Source of the DNA: Rhyacichthys aspro
Lineage: Eukaryota; Chordata; Actinopteri; Gobiiformes; Rhyacichthyidae
DNA: 64,000 bases
NCBI GenBank assembly: GCA_036850595.1
Contig: CM072159.1
Coordinates: forward strand, 29,993,612 to 30,057,611
Reading direction: 5' to 3'
In this document: one piece after another, positions 19,873 to 31,769 of the stretch
Numbering within the stretch: position 1 is the first letter of the stretch
How the letters are laid out: every line of letters starts with the position of its first letter
The notes under the pieces: model-generated
Seen by the model: the letters and a program-made list of their open reading frames with translations, nothing else
The model's database searches: none
What the model was told of the DNA's origin: nothing
Translations under genes and position numbers: made by a program

Positions 19873-22779
19873 TTTCAAATTTTTCTGTTTCTAACTCATC
19901 AACTTTGAGACAAAATGTTCACCTGCTCCTAATAAATCCCACACAACAAAAGGAGCCACGATGAAGAGATAATCAGTGTCATAATGTTAAGCCTGATTGG
20001 TGTATATCAAAACACACTCAAAGTAGATACCCCACAACTTTATCTTTGCATAAACATAATCATGCAATCAAATATTTAACATTTGTGTCCAGGACATACA
20101 AATAAAACGATGTTCAGTTGAGATCTCTGTGCCTCAACGATGGAACCAGACAAAAACAGGAATATTTACTCCACAGGCCAGTTGAATGATGTGAAGCAGT
20201 GTGAAAGAGGAACACAAAACAAAGGACGAGTCAGGGGCTAAAAAGAGCGGGCAGATACTGCAGAGGTGGTGGTCCGAGCTGCCGCCGTGTACCCACTTCT
20301 CGGGCTATTGATTGAAATGAGCTCCCCGTGAGAGACTCCGATCGATGAGGCCATAACAGTCCATCTTCACAGTCAGGAGCCACTACCGGCCTCTTATCTC
20401 CCGCTCCCTGTCGCGCTCACACACTCACACAAACACACACAAACACACACTCACACACACCTACGACCGACACTTTCCAAGCAGCTAATGCACTCCGACG
20501 CGCTGTAGGTCATAGCCCAAGGCAAAAAATCTATAATGTTTTTTTAATGAATATAATCACCATCGCAACTGTTGGCTTTCCGTAAGTTTGACTCATTTTT
20601 TTGACGGCTTACAGGAAACGGAGTAAGGCTGCACAAGGGTTAATGGTTAATAAATGATTTAATACTAGAGCGAGAAGCAAACGTTCTGTCAAAATACGTT
20701 AGGAAACTCATTGTGATTCGTTTACCGTTTTGGAGCAGTCAAGACAACTCACAATCCTAACTCGAAATACGTTTTTAGTTGTGTATATTTGCCTTCTTTA
20801 TGTCCATTAAACTCTCAACTGAACGTGAGAGGCCCTTGAATCAGCAGCAGCTAATGTGAGTAATTAGTACGGCACTACACACAGGACCTTCTTAATCTTG
20901 TAAATTGTAATAATCATCTCCGATCATTGCTGTAATATGTAATTTACCGTACAATGAATTCATTAAACATAATGTTTGGTTTAGCAGCCATCTTGGAAAA
21001 ACGTTTTATGCATAAGCCACATTTATTTCAAAGCAGCACTATGTCACTATTTTTTGTTTATGTCTAATATTTGTTGATTAATGATGTTTAGGAACTTTTT
21101 AAGTAAAACTCCAGGGTTTATTGCTGCTTTTTCATCCCATTCTAGAAACTTATTGAAAAAAAGGAGCTTAATTGAATATTCCTGTCCACTCAGTCCTTGC
21201 AAATGGACCAGAGACAGCTTTACTGACACTTTAAATGAAAAACACCTTTGAAATAGATCAGTAAGTTTTAATGCAAGAGTAATATCAAATAACTACATGC
21301 CTTACTTTACTCTACGTACGCTCTGCTGCACAAGATCCCACGGTGAAGCAGAAAATAAGCATGAAAAGCTCTAAATGGCCAGTGTTTAGTCTGAAAGTTT
21401 CCTCTAGCCTGCTGCGTAGCTTTTTGCTTCTTTGAGCAGCATTACAGAATCTCCATTGAGCCATCACTGACTTCATGGTTGGCAGCACAGCTTTTAAAGA
21501 TGTCTCTAAACTGTAAAAAAAAAAAAAAAAATCTTAATGACTCAAAAGCACTACCCAGGAGAAAGTTGTTTTGTGACCTGAACCTTTCTAAACTCAGCAG
21601 CACAACTCAATTTGCCCACGCCTGATGGTTTGTGCTGAAGGGCTGTGGTGTCGGTAGTTTTTTATTTTTACTCTTTCAAGAAAATAAAGTAAACGTTCAA
21701 GCAGGAAAACTTTTCACTGATTGTTTTATTCAACCCTCTTTGTAATCACACACATTCATCTCTCTAATTCCAGCTCATCCTTTTCTCTTCCCTCGTTTCC
21801 CCTGAAGCAGTACGATACGGGTCGGGTCTGTACGGCTCTGTTTCCGTCGTCAAAAGCTGCATTTTGCGTCAAAGATATTGGACCACTTCATTAAAACCTC
21901 TGCTTTTGGTTTCAGCTTTACTGAAATGTAGAGCTAGGGACTGCAGTCTGTTGATTAAATGATAAAATCTTTACAAAACAGCAATGTCAGGCTCTGGGAA
22001 AGGTTTTTATTGTATTTTGCACACTCAACAAACATTAAATATCTTTTAGGAGGCTGTTGAATCCATAGTGACTCGTCCGTCTCTGCTCACAGGCCGAGTG
22101 CACAGTGTTTTGTAGTGACAAGTCATTACCTCAGCTGGAGCGTTGTTAGCAAACAGAGAATCTGAGGCTGGAGCAATCCACTCGTTATTTGTTAATCACT
22201 AGAATAGGAGGATCTGTTTGTAGACACACATAAAACCAAGCGACACATGCTCCAACGCATTGAGCGAGCACCCTGGACTTTGTTTTGGGCTAACCACAGA
22301 CTCCATTGTGCTGCTAATGGTGCTTGAAGTAATTACAGCCTGTAATGTTACTCAGCGTCTAGTCCTCTCCAGCAGGCCTCAGCATGGAGGCTCCCAAGAA
22401 CAATACACACTCCACTGTTTCCTCCAAATGACTCCATTAGCCAGAAGGCATCCGCAATCGCTTCTTCTTCTGCAGGAATACCGAGCATGCTTCGGTGACA
22501 GCCTAACTGTCTGCAGAGAAAGGGTATTTGGTCAAAGGGAGTAAACACAAACAAATTATCCGATGTAGCCACTGTGGGAGGCGTATGAAGAAGAAAGAGA
22601 ACAGTACAGTCACGCATATGCTGCTCAAATGAGGCCAGACGTGCCTAGTTATTCAGAACCAACAGAAAGCCTTTTATATATGTTCCTCCACATTCAGACG
22701 TCTGTTGTAATGACATCAAGATGTTGGAGGAAACATATTTATAGTAAGTCGACTGTCCTTTATGATCACATTCTGGTCC
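19873..22779. other. Intergenic region
   Basis: No supported gene. It contains a CA-rich stretch near 20420-20460, a poly-A near 21515-21531 and a low-repeat block at 22080-22620. The opposing open frames in that block (22260 on +, 22617 on -) are unrelated to any family I know. Confidence 0.5.
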
Positions 22780-23230
22780 GATTGGAGTCTTGGACCAGTC
22801 TTAAGACAGTTTTGAAAAAGTCTTGGTCTTGCCTCGTTCTAGGACATCAACACCAATCAAATGACACTGCAGTTAAATAGTTCTTTCCTTCCGTCTTGGA
22901 CACTCAAAGTACTTTACATCAAGTTTCCATTCACCCATTCAACACAAAAGCACTCACACATTCACTCTGTGGTGACTTACCTCTGTAAAGACCTGCTCTC
23001 CCTCCTGAACCACTGAGCCCCAAGACCAAGACCAACCAAGACCAAATGTTTGTCTGTTCTTGGGATTGAATGGACTTGGACTGTTGTTCACTGGTTCTTG
23101 TCTTGAAACTGTCTTGACCTGATCTCACCTTGACATGGTCTTTAGTCTAGACTTGGTCTCATGTTGGTCTTGTCATGGTCTCGGTACTCTCTGGTCTCAG
23201 ACATGTCTTGGTCATTTGGTCTTGACTATA
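22780..23230. repeat. GTCTTG/GGTCTT-rich degenerate repeat
   Basis: Irregular iterations of TTGGTCTTG, GTCTTGACC and complementary AGACCAAGACC. Part of the tract is inverted (22990-23050 against 23060-23220), so it could fold. No fixed unit length. Confidence 0.6.
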
Positions 23231-23599
23231 ACACCACTGTTTAGCTTCACATATTCTGCTGTATCCTTATATTTGCTTTATTTTGTCTAGTTCCTGTTAT
23301 GAAAACAACTCAATGAAATCATCATTTCAAACAAAGTGAAATGTCAAGGACATGGTCCAACAAAAAGTGATGGTCTTTCTCTCAAACTTTGAACAGGATT
23401 ATTTTAGAGCTTTGGAAGGTGTGCTTTAAAGCAAGATCAGACAATATTAAATTCTTAATGAGACGCCATTGATCAAAGTTTCAACAGCAGAGGTCGATGA
23501 GACGGGAAAAAATGATTTTAAGAGAAAGTTCTGGAAACTTTGCTTTTTATCAAATCATCTGTTAAATACTCTCAGCTGCCTTTAAATACATGTGTCGAG

Positions 23600-23930
23600 T
23601 AAAATGATGATCTAGTGATGTTTTAGTCAAAACCACACAAGACTCAAGACAGAGACGAGAGTAAACTGAGACAACACCAAGACTTTTAGGGACTGAGTCA
23701 AGACCAAGACACCTGTTTAATCTGTTGAACGAGATCCCAAGAAACATATTAGTATTAAACCAACTCATGGAGGGGTTGGTGTTTGGTGAAGGAGGCAGAG
23801 TCAGACGGATATTTTTATAGAAAGCTTTCATCCAGTTACAACAACGATGTGGACAAATAAACCAGTCGTGGTCTCTTCGTCCAGGACAGAAACAGAGTTA
23901 AAGCTCAGACCAGTCTCGAGAATACAACAC
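23600..23930 (+). repeat. Dispersed repeat (AAGACTTTTAGGG family), copy 1
   Basis: It shares with 44950-45330 the order AAGACTTTTAGGGA-TGA, AAGACCAAG, then GATGTGGACAAATA and GTGGTCT. A weaker third copy lies near 35030-35095 (GATGTGAATAATTGAAACC, GTGGTCTTAGTG). It is not coding, and its class is unknown. Confidence 0.55.
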
Positions 23931-26900
23931 TGGAAAACAATATTAATGACCTGAACCCGTGAGACTGAAACGGCGGCTGGCGGTGCACAATTTGCCCGAT
24001 ACCTCGTCTCTACAGGCTCCCATTGGCTTTCACATCTACCCCCAAGGGAGATTTCACTCAAGTCATTTTCTCTTGTGTCTTTGCCTTCACCATTTTGCCC
24101 TTTTTCTTCTTCCTCCTCTTCCTCGCGCATCCATTTTCACGTCACAGGCCTGTTTTCGGTTTACGGTGTCGGATGATTGAGGTGCGTTGCTTCACTGTCA
24201 GCTCGGCTCCAGGGGAGAACGCAGCGGGACACGGACAAACAAAAACTGTCACCTTCTAAAGAGAGGTTGAGCCGACGTCGGGAGGTGGAGTGTGAATGTG
24301 CGAATGTGTGTCCTTTCCCCAGGGGTAGACATCTTATCTAAGTGGCGTCTGGGGAGAAAAACAGGCCAATATGTTGGTGCTAAGACGTGCCACGGGTGGA
24401 GGCAGATATGGAGACCCTCTGATTTACCCGCAGTGACAGGACCATAGGGCATTCCACTTTATGCAATGAGCCATTTCCGTCCAGCTCAACGACGGAGACG
24501 AGAGGAGACCAGTGGAAGGAAGACGTAACAGATGAGATTGTTGTATTCAATCGTAAAAAAACCTGGATTATTCTGATTGTGGTGTTATTTTCTGGAAAGG
24601 AACCAGAGCCAGAACCAAAACAGAGATGTAGCTGATGGCTGTAAGAGATTACTATTGGAGTTAGGGATTTTAGGACTTACAAAAAGCTCTTAAAAACTCG
24701 TAGAGTCCAAGCTAAAAAGTACACATTTCTGACTATTTTGATCTCTTTATTAGGACTTTTAATCTATTCAAATAAATGTGTCATAGACAAAAGAGAAAGA
24801 GAAAAGGAGCGTTCTGTATTACATTGTTGAGGAACAAGATGATCCTGTGGTCTCCAAACCGGACCGGTCTAAAAGCTCCAAATGCAGCCCTAGTGGAGTC
24901 TAAACTGAACTGGGATCAGGTCTGACTCAAGGGTCCGGCTCCAGTCAACCATTCGCAAAGAACCCATCCTCCTTAAAACACCTCTCACTGTAACCACAAG
25001 GAGTGAAAACATACCGAGGGGTTGGTTAAACGTAGATGCTTAGAGGGCATAGAGGTCCATTGTTCCACGACCAGGACGACCCGATTTGTTAGTGCATGTC
25101 TGTAGAACAGGTTGGTGGGATGAGGATTAATCTGGAGGCTACATTTCATATTCAGGAGGTCTGATTTTAGCTTTGGAGCCATTATATGGATCTCGTTGTG
25201 CATTGTGAGTGTTTTCTGAAATGCGTTATGTTCATTTTAAGCCTCACTGTGTCTTTTTTCTCAACCGAGAAGCAGCTGTTACTTGAAGTAGTCTCTTATG
25301 CACTGAACTGTTTTCAAGCTGCTCAGTCTTCTTCTGGTGCATTCACTTTACAATGAAATGGCAAATTTCAGAGCAGCCTTTTTCACACCGGGACAATTGT
25401 GAGTGGACCACGAGCCTCCTTCTTAATAAATGCTCAAACTGAGGTTGAAACAAACAAGTATTAATGCCGACCTCATTGGTATTTATGCTCGCTCATCCCT
25501 CTGGAGCTCAGTCTTCAAAGATGGAGCCGCCAATAGCTCTGTTTTCTCCCCGCTTCATAGCAAGTCTTTTACTGCCCCCGTCAGGATTTCCTGTGCACAC
25601 TGAGTCCAGCTCTCTTCCTGCTCCCTCTCTGCAGCTTTGTCTCTTCTCTTTCCGTCTTTTCCAATAACTTCTATATCTTTTCTTGTCTGCAGGAGAGCCG
25701 TCGGGTGAAGCTATTATGAAATGGCAAACACACATGTGAGGTGAGCAAACAGCGGCGTACGTACACAGGTGCTGCTCAGAGCTAACGGACAGGAATCATT
25801 ACACTGTTCAGAGCCGTGCGCCGCTCCGTTGGGAACCCGCTGTACATACGTGTGCAGACGGGGGCATATACACACTCTCAGAACGTGCGCAATCACATAC
25901 GGTTCACTGGATTTCGAGGAATTGCATGTCATGTACACACAGGAGCGCAGGAGTGCGGGAGTTATTTGTTTTATCAGACAGAAAGGACAGAGGGGACAAG
26001 GATAGACAATAGAAATAGTGAACTCAGAGGCAGTGGATGATGGAGAATCACATAAAAGTGAGATGAGGAGTTGTTCCCCTTCAAAAAAACAGCACCCAAT
26101 ACAATTATAAACAATTATTATATTATACTTTCATTTGAGTCTTGCATTCGGGTTGGGACATTGATTAGTGTATTGTCATTTTTAATTAACATACATGATT
26201 ATTACAGTATGTAGAGAATCTCAATAAGCCATTCTTGTCCAGGTTTCACAAAAAAACAAAAGAAAACCCCAACAAAAACAAGGTGTTAAGACGTCTAAAA
26301 GCCCCAGACTGAGGGAGGGACAGTCTTTCAAGTAAAATACAGTGTCTCATCAATAAAATGGTATAATTTTGTGTTTGTGAAATACCCCATTTTGGTAACA
26401 CCCCAAAAAGAGCAGTCACATTGCACTTTGTATTGGATCTAAACCTTTTACCCTTGTTATATCATCTCAAGACAAAGGGCAAATAGTTTTTACTTATTAT
26501 TTAATTCAGTTACAAATGCTAACACAAAACAACAATATAAAACCACTTGGAACGTATCATGTGCATCAATCTTGCTGCTAGTAAAACTTTTCTCTACCTC
26601 AACATTTGGAGCTTAAAAATCAGTCAAATAAGAACATCAAACCCATTTTGATGACTTCTTGATGTGAAACAAGTAGAATAACCCCTCTTTTAAGACAAAG
26701 TGTGCCTCTTTCCACAGATATTCTACTATAAAGCTAGCTGCTAGTGTATTAGGGCTACTTCACATCACAACTTAAATATATATGATATTTATTAAGAGAT
26801 GACAGTCCTCCGTGAGCTGCATGTGCCTCATCCACGTTAGATAGTGTTGCTTCAAGTTAGTGCAAAGAAGTTGACTCTTGAGCCCTATTTGTTCCAAAAT

Positions 26901-29900
26901 TACAATGATTTGGCATCAATCTGCATTTAGTCTGTGTTCATAAATGTAGTCTGGAAATAGTCCAAATGGTTTTACTGAAAGGTGGGGAATAATGCACAAG
27001 TATGGCGGCTAAAATCTTTGCTTAACAACTTAAAGCTGACAGACAAAGAAGACAACTAGTAAACAAGTATAAAGAAGTCACACCAGTCACACATTACTAA
27101 CAAAACTCCCACCATTAATATATCAACTCTTCCTTCGGATCTGGGCCATCGTTCGTACATGACGCCCACCTGGAGGATATACCAGGTTACTAATAGGATA
27201 GACATTGGATGAGAAATGAAGTGGATTGTGTTTTACCCAAATATAATATAATTACGTCTCTTTAACTGTGAATGGTTTCGCTGCTCTCCAAGGACCATTT
27301 CAAGTTGTTATGACACAAATCTGCATTAAAGTGTGTGTTTTAACTAAAAACATGATCTAAATTATTAGATTAGATTAGTAAAAGACATTATAAAACCCTG
27401 TTACCACACATAACACAGCCACGTCGCTCTTTGTCTCAGTCCTGTCTGCATTCGCTTAAGCACACAGCTCATTAGACTCCACTAGAGCTGCAGTTAGACT
27501 TTGCGACAAAGTTTGTCCGGGTGTCAAGAGTCAGATGGAGATGTAGGCGAGGGGGCAGCGAATAGCCTTGAAAAGAGCAGACACAAAGCTGTAGCTCCAC
27601 TTGTTATTGTACCTGAGGCCAGAGAGTCGGCTCGCTCTGCAGCCTGGCTAATGGTGCGACATTCTCCGGCATATTTCACCGGACACATTTACATTTGCCG
27701 GCGCTCTGACCTCGTCATAGCGCATCTCTCCCTCATTTGTCCCCTACGTTTGGAGTGTGTGCGCTGCAAGGATAATGGCTGCATTGATCAGAGACGTCCC
27801 CAATGGGTGGTCTTGTTCCGTCAAGGCTGAGAGAAAACCAAAGGAAGTACAGCGAGAGAGGGGCCAGAGCGTGGTGCCCTCTGTTGCTACCCGCCTCATC
27901 GCATTAGCCAATCAAATATCCATCTTGGCTGTCGCCTTGCTGCAACACGAACACTATCAAAAACTAATCTGCCGGCCCGTTTTTATCGGCTGTCGTGTCT
28001 GTGCCCTCCTTCCTTCATCATCTCTCGCTCACTCGAGTCCAAGCGAATGCGTTTCCAGGCTATTAGTGATTTACAAACCAAGGAAAAGGTCTGTATGTAA
28101 GTGAAAATCAGCTTTGTTCAGTTTTTATTTGTCAGGATCAAAACGTCAAAAAACACTCCTTGAATGAAGAGATCCAACATGATGATGTATGTGAAGACTT
28201 GTTGTGTTGTTATGGTAAGATATGGCTGAGTTTATTGTTAGTTTTTAGCCATTTTTAATTATCGTGCTAATAAAAACCTTTACTGAGCATTTGCAACAGA
28301 CTCCCTTACACAGAGTTATCCCAAGTGGTGATTTTCACAATAAACCCCATTTTCCAAGCAATAAACAAAATCACGCTGCTTTATGGATTTGATTTTATTT
28401 GGAAGTCTCTGTTTAATAATCTGATGACAAAAAATGTAAACTACGGCTCAACACGTGCGCTGGTATGAGCCCAAAGGGGTTGTAAAGGGCAAACAAATAT
28501 AATTTTATAGCTTTTGTCTCCAGCCCAAGCTAAACAGGACATGCACTGTTAGTTTTTAGTGTTCAGGAGTCATACGTGAGTGACTCAAAGACAATAATAG
28601 TAGAAATACATCAAACAATCATCAGGACATAACAGCAGCAACATCACAACGTTATTTATCCACTTGTCTGCTTGATGTTTGTGATTGTCTTGAGTCAGGT
28701 TTCATCACATGGCACCACTGCTTTTAGAGAAGACGATGCCAAAGTCCTGGACAAAATACAGCTTTACTGAAGAAACATTCTCACATTCGTATAATGCCTC
28801 AACTGTATTTGTTGAATAAGCTGCAGCTTTAGGTTTGATCACTCGTTCTTAACACTCAGTCATTGTAGCTTGCTATGCATTCGCCGATATCTCCTGTTTC
28901 CTGACACTGAAAATAAAGTCTTGTGTGGAGCATCTCGGCATCATTCTTATCGCCCAAAAGAAGGAAAAAGGAAGAGAAAAAAGGTGCAACACTTTGAGGC
29001 CTGACAGCTCTGGAGCTCCATTAAGAATGCTTCTAAATTTACAGTGAGAGCAAAGCTCCACAGCTTGCCGCCCACAGAAACAAGGCAATCACTCACCTCC
29101 GCCCGTCTACACCAGCAGCCAGCCAGCATTTACAGACACACACGCCGAGATTCAACGATATGCACACACTCAAAGGCGTAGAAAGAAGCCAGGGGACGGT
29201 TGCAGATGATAGCGCTGATGATTTCTGGTTGCTGACAGTTGGCTCCTCGTCTGCGTCCCTCGGGTGAGCCGGGGTACATATTGGTGTGGGAGTTTTTGTG
29301 GAGACGTAGAAGTGTGTGCGGCCGTGTGGGTGGATACGGGATCCGTCATGGAAAAGGTTACATCTGGTGCCAGCGCAAACAACGGGCGCAAGATCGGGCC
29401 GCAAACCACCAGCCAATCTCAAACACACATCACCTTTGAGACGTTAACATATTCATCCTTAAATCAACACAGAGATATAACTACTCACATGATCACATAG
29501 AAAACCAGTCTCTAAGAATATGGTATCATTTTACATTTGCAGTGTTTCCCAGGATGGACAAAATGAACCTAAAGAGTAAAACTAAATATCGTGCGTTTAT
29601 TTAAAGTGCATTCAAAAATATGTTATGTAACAGTGTTTAGATTTGTCTGTTTTGGAAAATTAGACATTTAAAGCAAGCAATACAATGAAAGGGAAGGAGC
29701 CATTATTTCCTGTTCCTACGGGTGCTCAGAGTGGACAAACTGAGCACTGTTATAGAAGAAGCACGTTACATTTTCTAAAAAACACAAGCGTAAAGACATT
29801 TTTAGACTAAACTGATTGTCTCTGCAGGTTTTAATGAAGTCATCAAAGGTCTACAGACTGTAACTTGTCCCACAGACTTTCTTAGTGATGTGGGTTTGGG

Positions 29901-29957
29901 TTTATTCTCAAAAAAAGTGAAACATCTGTTGAAACTCTTTGTCCCTTTGCTTACGTC
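23931..29957. other. Intergenic region
   Basis: No gene recognised. It is AT-rich at 26080-27450, with more GC-balanced low-repeat blocks at 25690-26040, 27480-28090 and 29090-29440. Frames in those blocks overlap on both strands without family motifs. Confidence 0.5.
27480..28090. promoter_or_regulatory. GC-richer low-repeat block, possible regulatory element
   Basis: Composition and CpG content rise above the AT-rich flanks, and open frames overlap in two phases (27501-27830 and 27757-28104) with no recognisable protein family. It could be a conserved enhancer or an unrecognised exon; neither can be settled here. Confidence 0.22.
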
Positions 29958-30178
29958 ACCTCGATGGTTCCTCTGATTGGTGTAAACTGCATCCATTTGT
30001 CCCGCCGCTGGAAATCAAACTCAGGACGAGATGGACAGGCTTTGCACACTGCTCTTTTCAAGGGTGTGACATACCCCACTCTGGTCACTTTTTTTCCTTG
30101 ATAGAGAGGACGTAGGTCGGGGCGATTGTCGAGGAGACTCAAATCTGATTTCCAGGAAAAAGTGGACATTTGAGTTCC
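29958..30178 (-). CDS. Candidate coding exon, unrecognised protein
   Basis: An open frame from Met at 30169 to TAA gives 72 residues. It includes LDNRPDLRPLYQG, VTRVGYVTPLKRAVCKACPS and RRDKWMQFTPIRGTIEV. The residue mix (Arg, Pro, Trp, Tyr, Cys in balanced amounts) and GC-leaning third positions look like real protein, unlike most frames here. A CTCAG acceptor-like site precedes GAACTCAAATG, and GAG|GTGACG near the end could be a weak donor, so this could be an internal exon, a single-exon gene or a retrocopy. I do not recognise the family. No signal peptide or membrane segment is visible. Whether it links to 30557-30873 is unclear. Confidence 0.35.
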
Positions 30179-30556
30179 TGAGACGTCAGTGGCTTTGATT
30201 GCAGTAAGAGTAAAAGGATGTTTCCCTGGAGAGGCTAAACTTCTAACAGATCACTTTACTCTTGAAAAATATACCTCAACACTCTCCATTCTTTACAGTA
30301 AAATGACTCTTTTAAGTACAGTATAAAAACTTGCTCAATACAACCCCCTATTCTCCCAAAACAATAGACATCAGTCAACTCCATGGTCCATATATGATTA
30401 TAATAATGTGTTAAACATAATCTCAAGTCATGTTGTATTGTCATTTATTTATTCATTTAGTGTTCTCTTTTTTCATAAAACTCAAAAAACAAGCGTCATT
30501 TACAGTTTGTTTTGCATATTTACAGAAATACAGGGCTCAGAAATCAGCAAAGACCT

Positions 30557-30873
30557 TCACTGTTTCAGAAATATTGGACATCCCTTGGTTTTAATCTTTG
30601 TCGCTCTCCCTGAAGGAGTGTGTGGGTCGTTAAAAGTCGGGGTATACGGCGGCGCGCCTGCAGGACGTGTGCACAGACCCCGCTCAAAACCTTTCAGATG
30701 CTTCTTTTCATCTGGGTCCATCTGCTTTTTGTTACCGACGCTCTCCTCCTTTGACAACGCTCGGCTCGCTCTCAAAGACGTAAAGATGTCTGCGCTTGGT
30801 CTGTGTGTTTGAAAGATGCCATTAGACAGAGCTCTTGTGGAAACTGATGCCAAGTATCTGCATTTGAAGCTCG
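30557..30873 (-). CDS. Candidate coding exon, unrecognised protein
   Basis: A frame open from an AAATGCAG acceptor-like site (30874) to TGA at 30557-30559. It includes RALSNGIFQTHRPSADIF, KKQMDPDEKKHLKGFERG and GAPPYTPTFNDPHTPSGRA. There is no ATG at its head, which would fit an internal or terminal exon. An internal G|GTAACA site could donate in phase to the GA-ACT start of 30178-29958, but that would drop the second half, which itself looks coding. The short Pro/Tyr/Arg-rich style recalls small axonemal or sperm proteins, but this is an impression only and no function is claimed. Confidence 0.28.
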
Positions 30874-30879
30874 TAAAGG

Positions 30880-31250
30880 CACCGCGTGGTCACGTTTATG
30901 GACCGCGATGGAGTCGGTCACGGAGCCATCTCTCAGTGCTGCGCTCAGAGCTCGTTTACATATCAGTGCAACTCGTTACTCCATGTTTCAATAATCTGCA
31001 TTTGTGTGCTGCCTTTAAAACATGTTGCTATTGATTTATATTTCACTGTTTCTGTTTCTGTTTTCACCCGTTTGAAGTTTTAAAAGCACTTCTTAAAGTC
31101 AGTGGCGTGTTTTAGATGCTTTTATCTTGGAATAAATTTGGTCTTAATCTGTATCAGAGTATAGCACATTATTCTGGGAAATCAATGATGTAACAGTTGA
31201 ATGCATGTAACATATGCACAAAAACAAGAAAACGGTGTGTTTAATATGCC
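30880..31250. other. Intergenic region
   Basis: Nothing recognised between the candidate - strand frame and the second minisatellite-bearing element; AT-rich after 31020. Confidence 0.45.
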
Positions 31251-31259
31251 ACATTTGTT

Positions 31260-31769
31260 TTATACAAATGCAATGTCTTATGTGGCCCTCCAATGCATTT
31301 AGTAGATCATATTTTTGGCACTAAGTTTGAGCAGGTTTTAGATGGATTTGAATCAGATTAATTGTATTTGTTTATGAAATCTTAAGCCAGTTTTTGGGAC
31401 TAAGATATATAAAATCTGCTCAAATCCAAATAAAATCTGCTTAAATCCAAATAAAACCTGCTCAAATCCATTTAAAACCCATTCAAATCTAAATAACACC
31501 TGTACAAAACCATCTAAAACCTGTTAAAACACAAACAAAACCTGCTTAAATCCAAATAAAACCTGTTCAAATCCATCTAAAACTAGTTTATATCCAAACA
31601 AAACCAGTTTCCTTAAATGGAGGAAGTTAATGTTAAAGATCAACTCAAATTAAGATGAAACCTTCCATTTAAAATGTAATAAAAGCTTCCAAGTGTCACT
31701 ATCTACGGCCCCTGAAAGGATTTTTATGAACTATCGTGGCCCCTCACCACTTTGAGTGTGACACCACTG
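31260..31769 (-). mobile_element. hAT-like element with internal minisatellite, copy 2
   Basis: The right end reads GTGACACCACTG, the complement of CAGTGGTGTCAC, preceded by CGTGGCCCCTCACCAC and GAAAGGATTTTTATGAAC, as in copies 1 and 3. The left tail TATGTGGCCCTCCAATGC and GATCATATTTTTGGCACTA matches the tail of copy 3 and the complement of the tail of copy 1. The middle is a 21-bp array. Confidence 0.7.
31329..31610 (-). repeat. 21-bp minisatellite, copy 2 array
   Basis: About 10 - strand units (CAAATCCATCTAAAACCTG, CAAATCCAAATAAAACCTG) preceded by one or two units in the opposite orientation at 31329-31360. Confidence 0.85.

Noticed and set aside
27501..28104. Two overlapping + strand frames of 109 and 115 residues
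   Set aside because: No recognisable motif, no convincing splice context, and overlap in different phases; kept only as a possible regulatory block.
31100..31110. CAGTGG near 31100 as the left terminus of minisatellite element copy 2
   Set aside because: No matching sequence follows in copies 1 or 3, so it is probably a chance hexamer.
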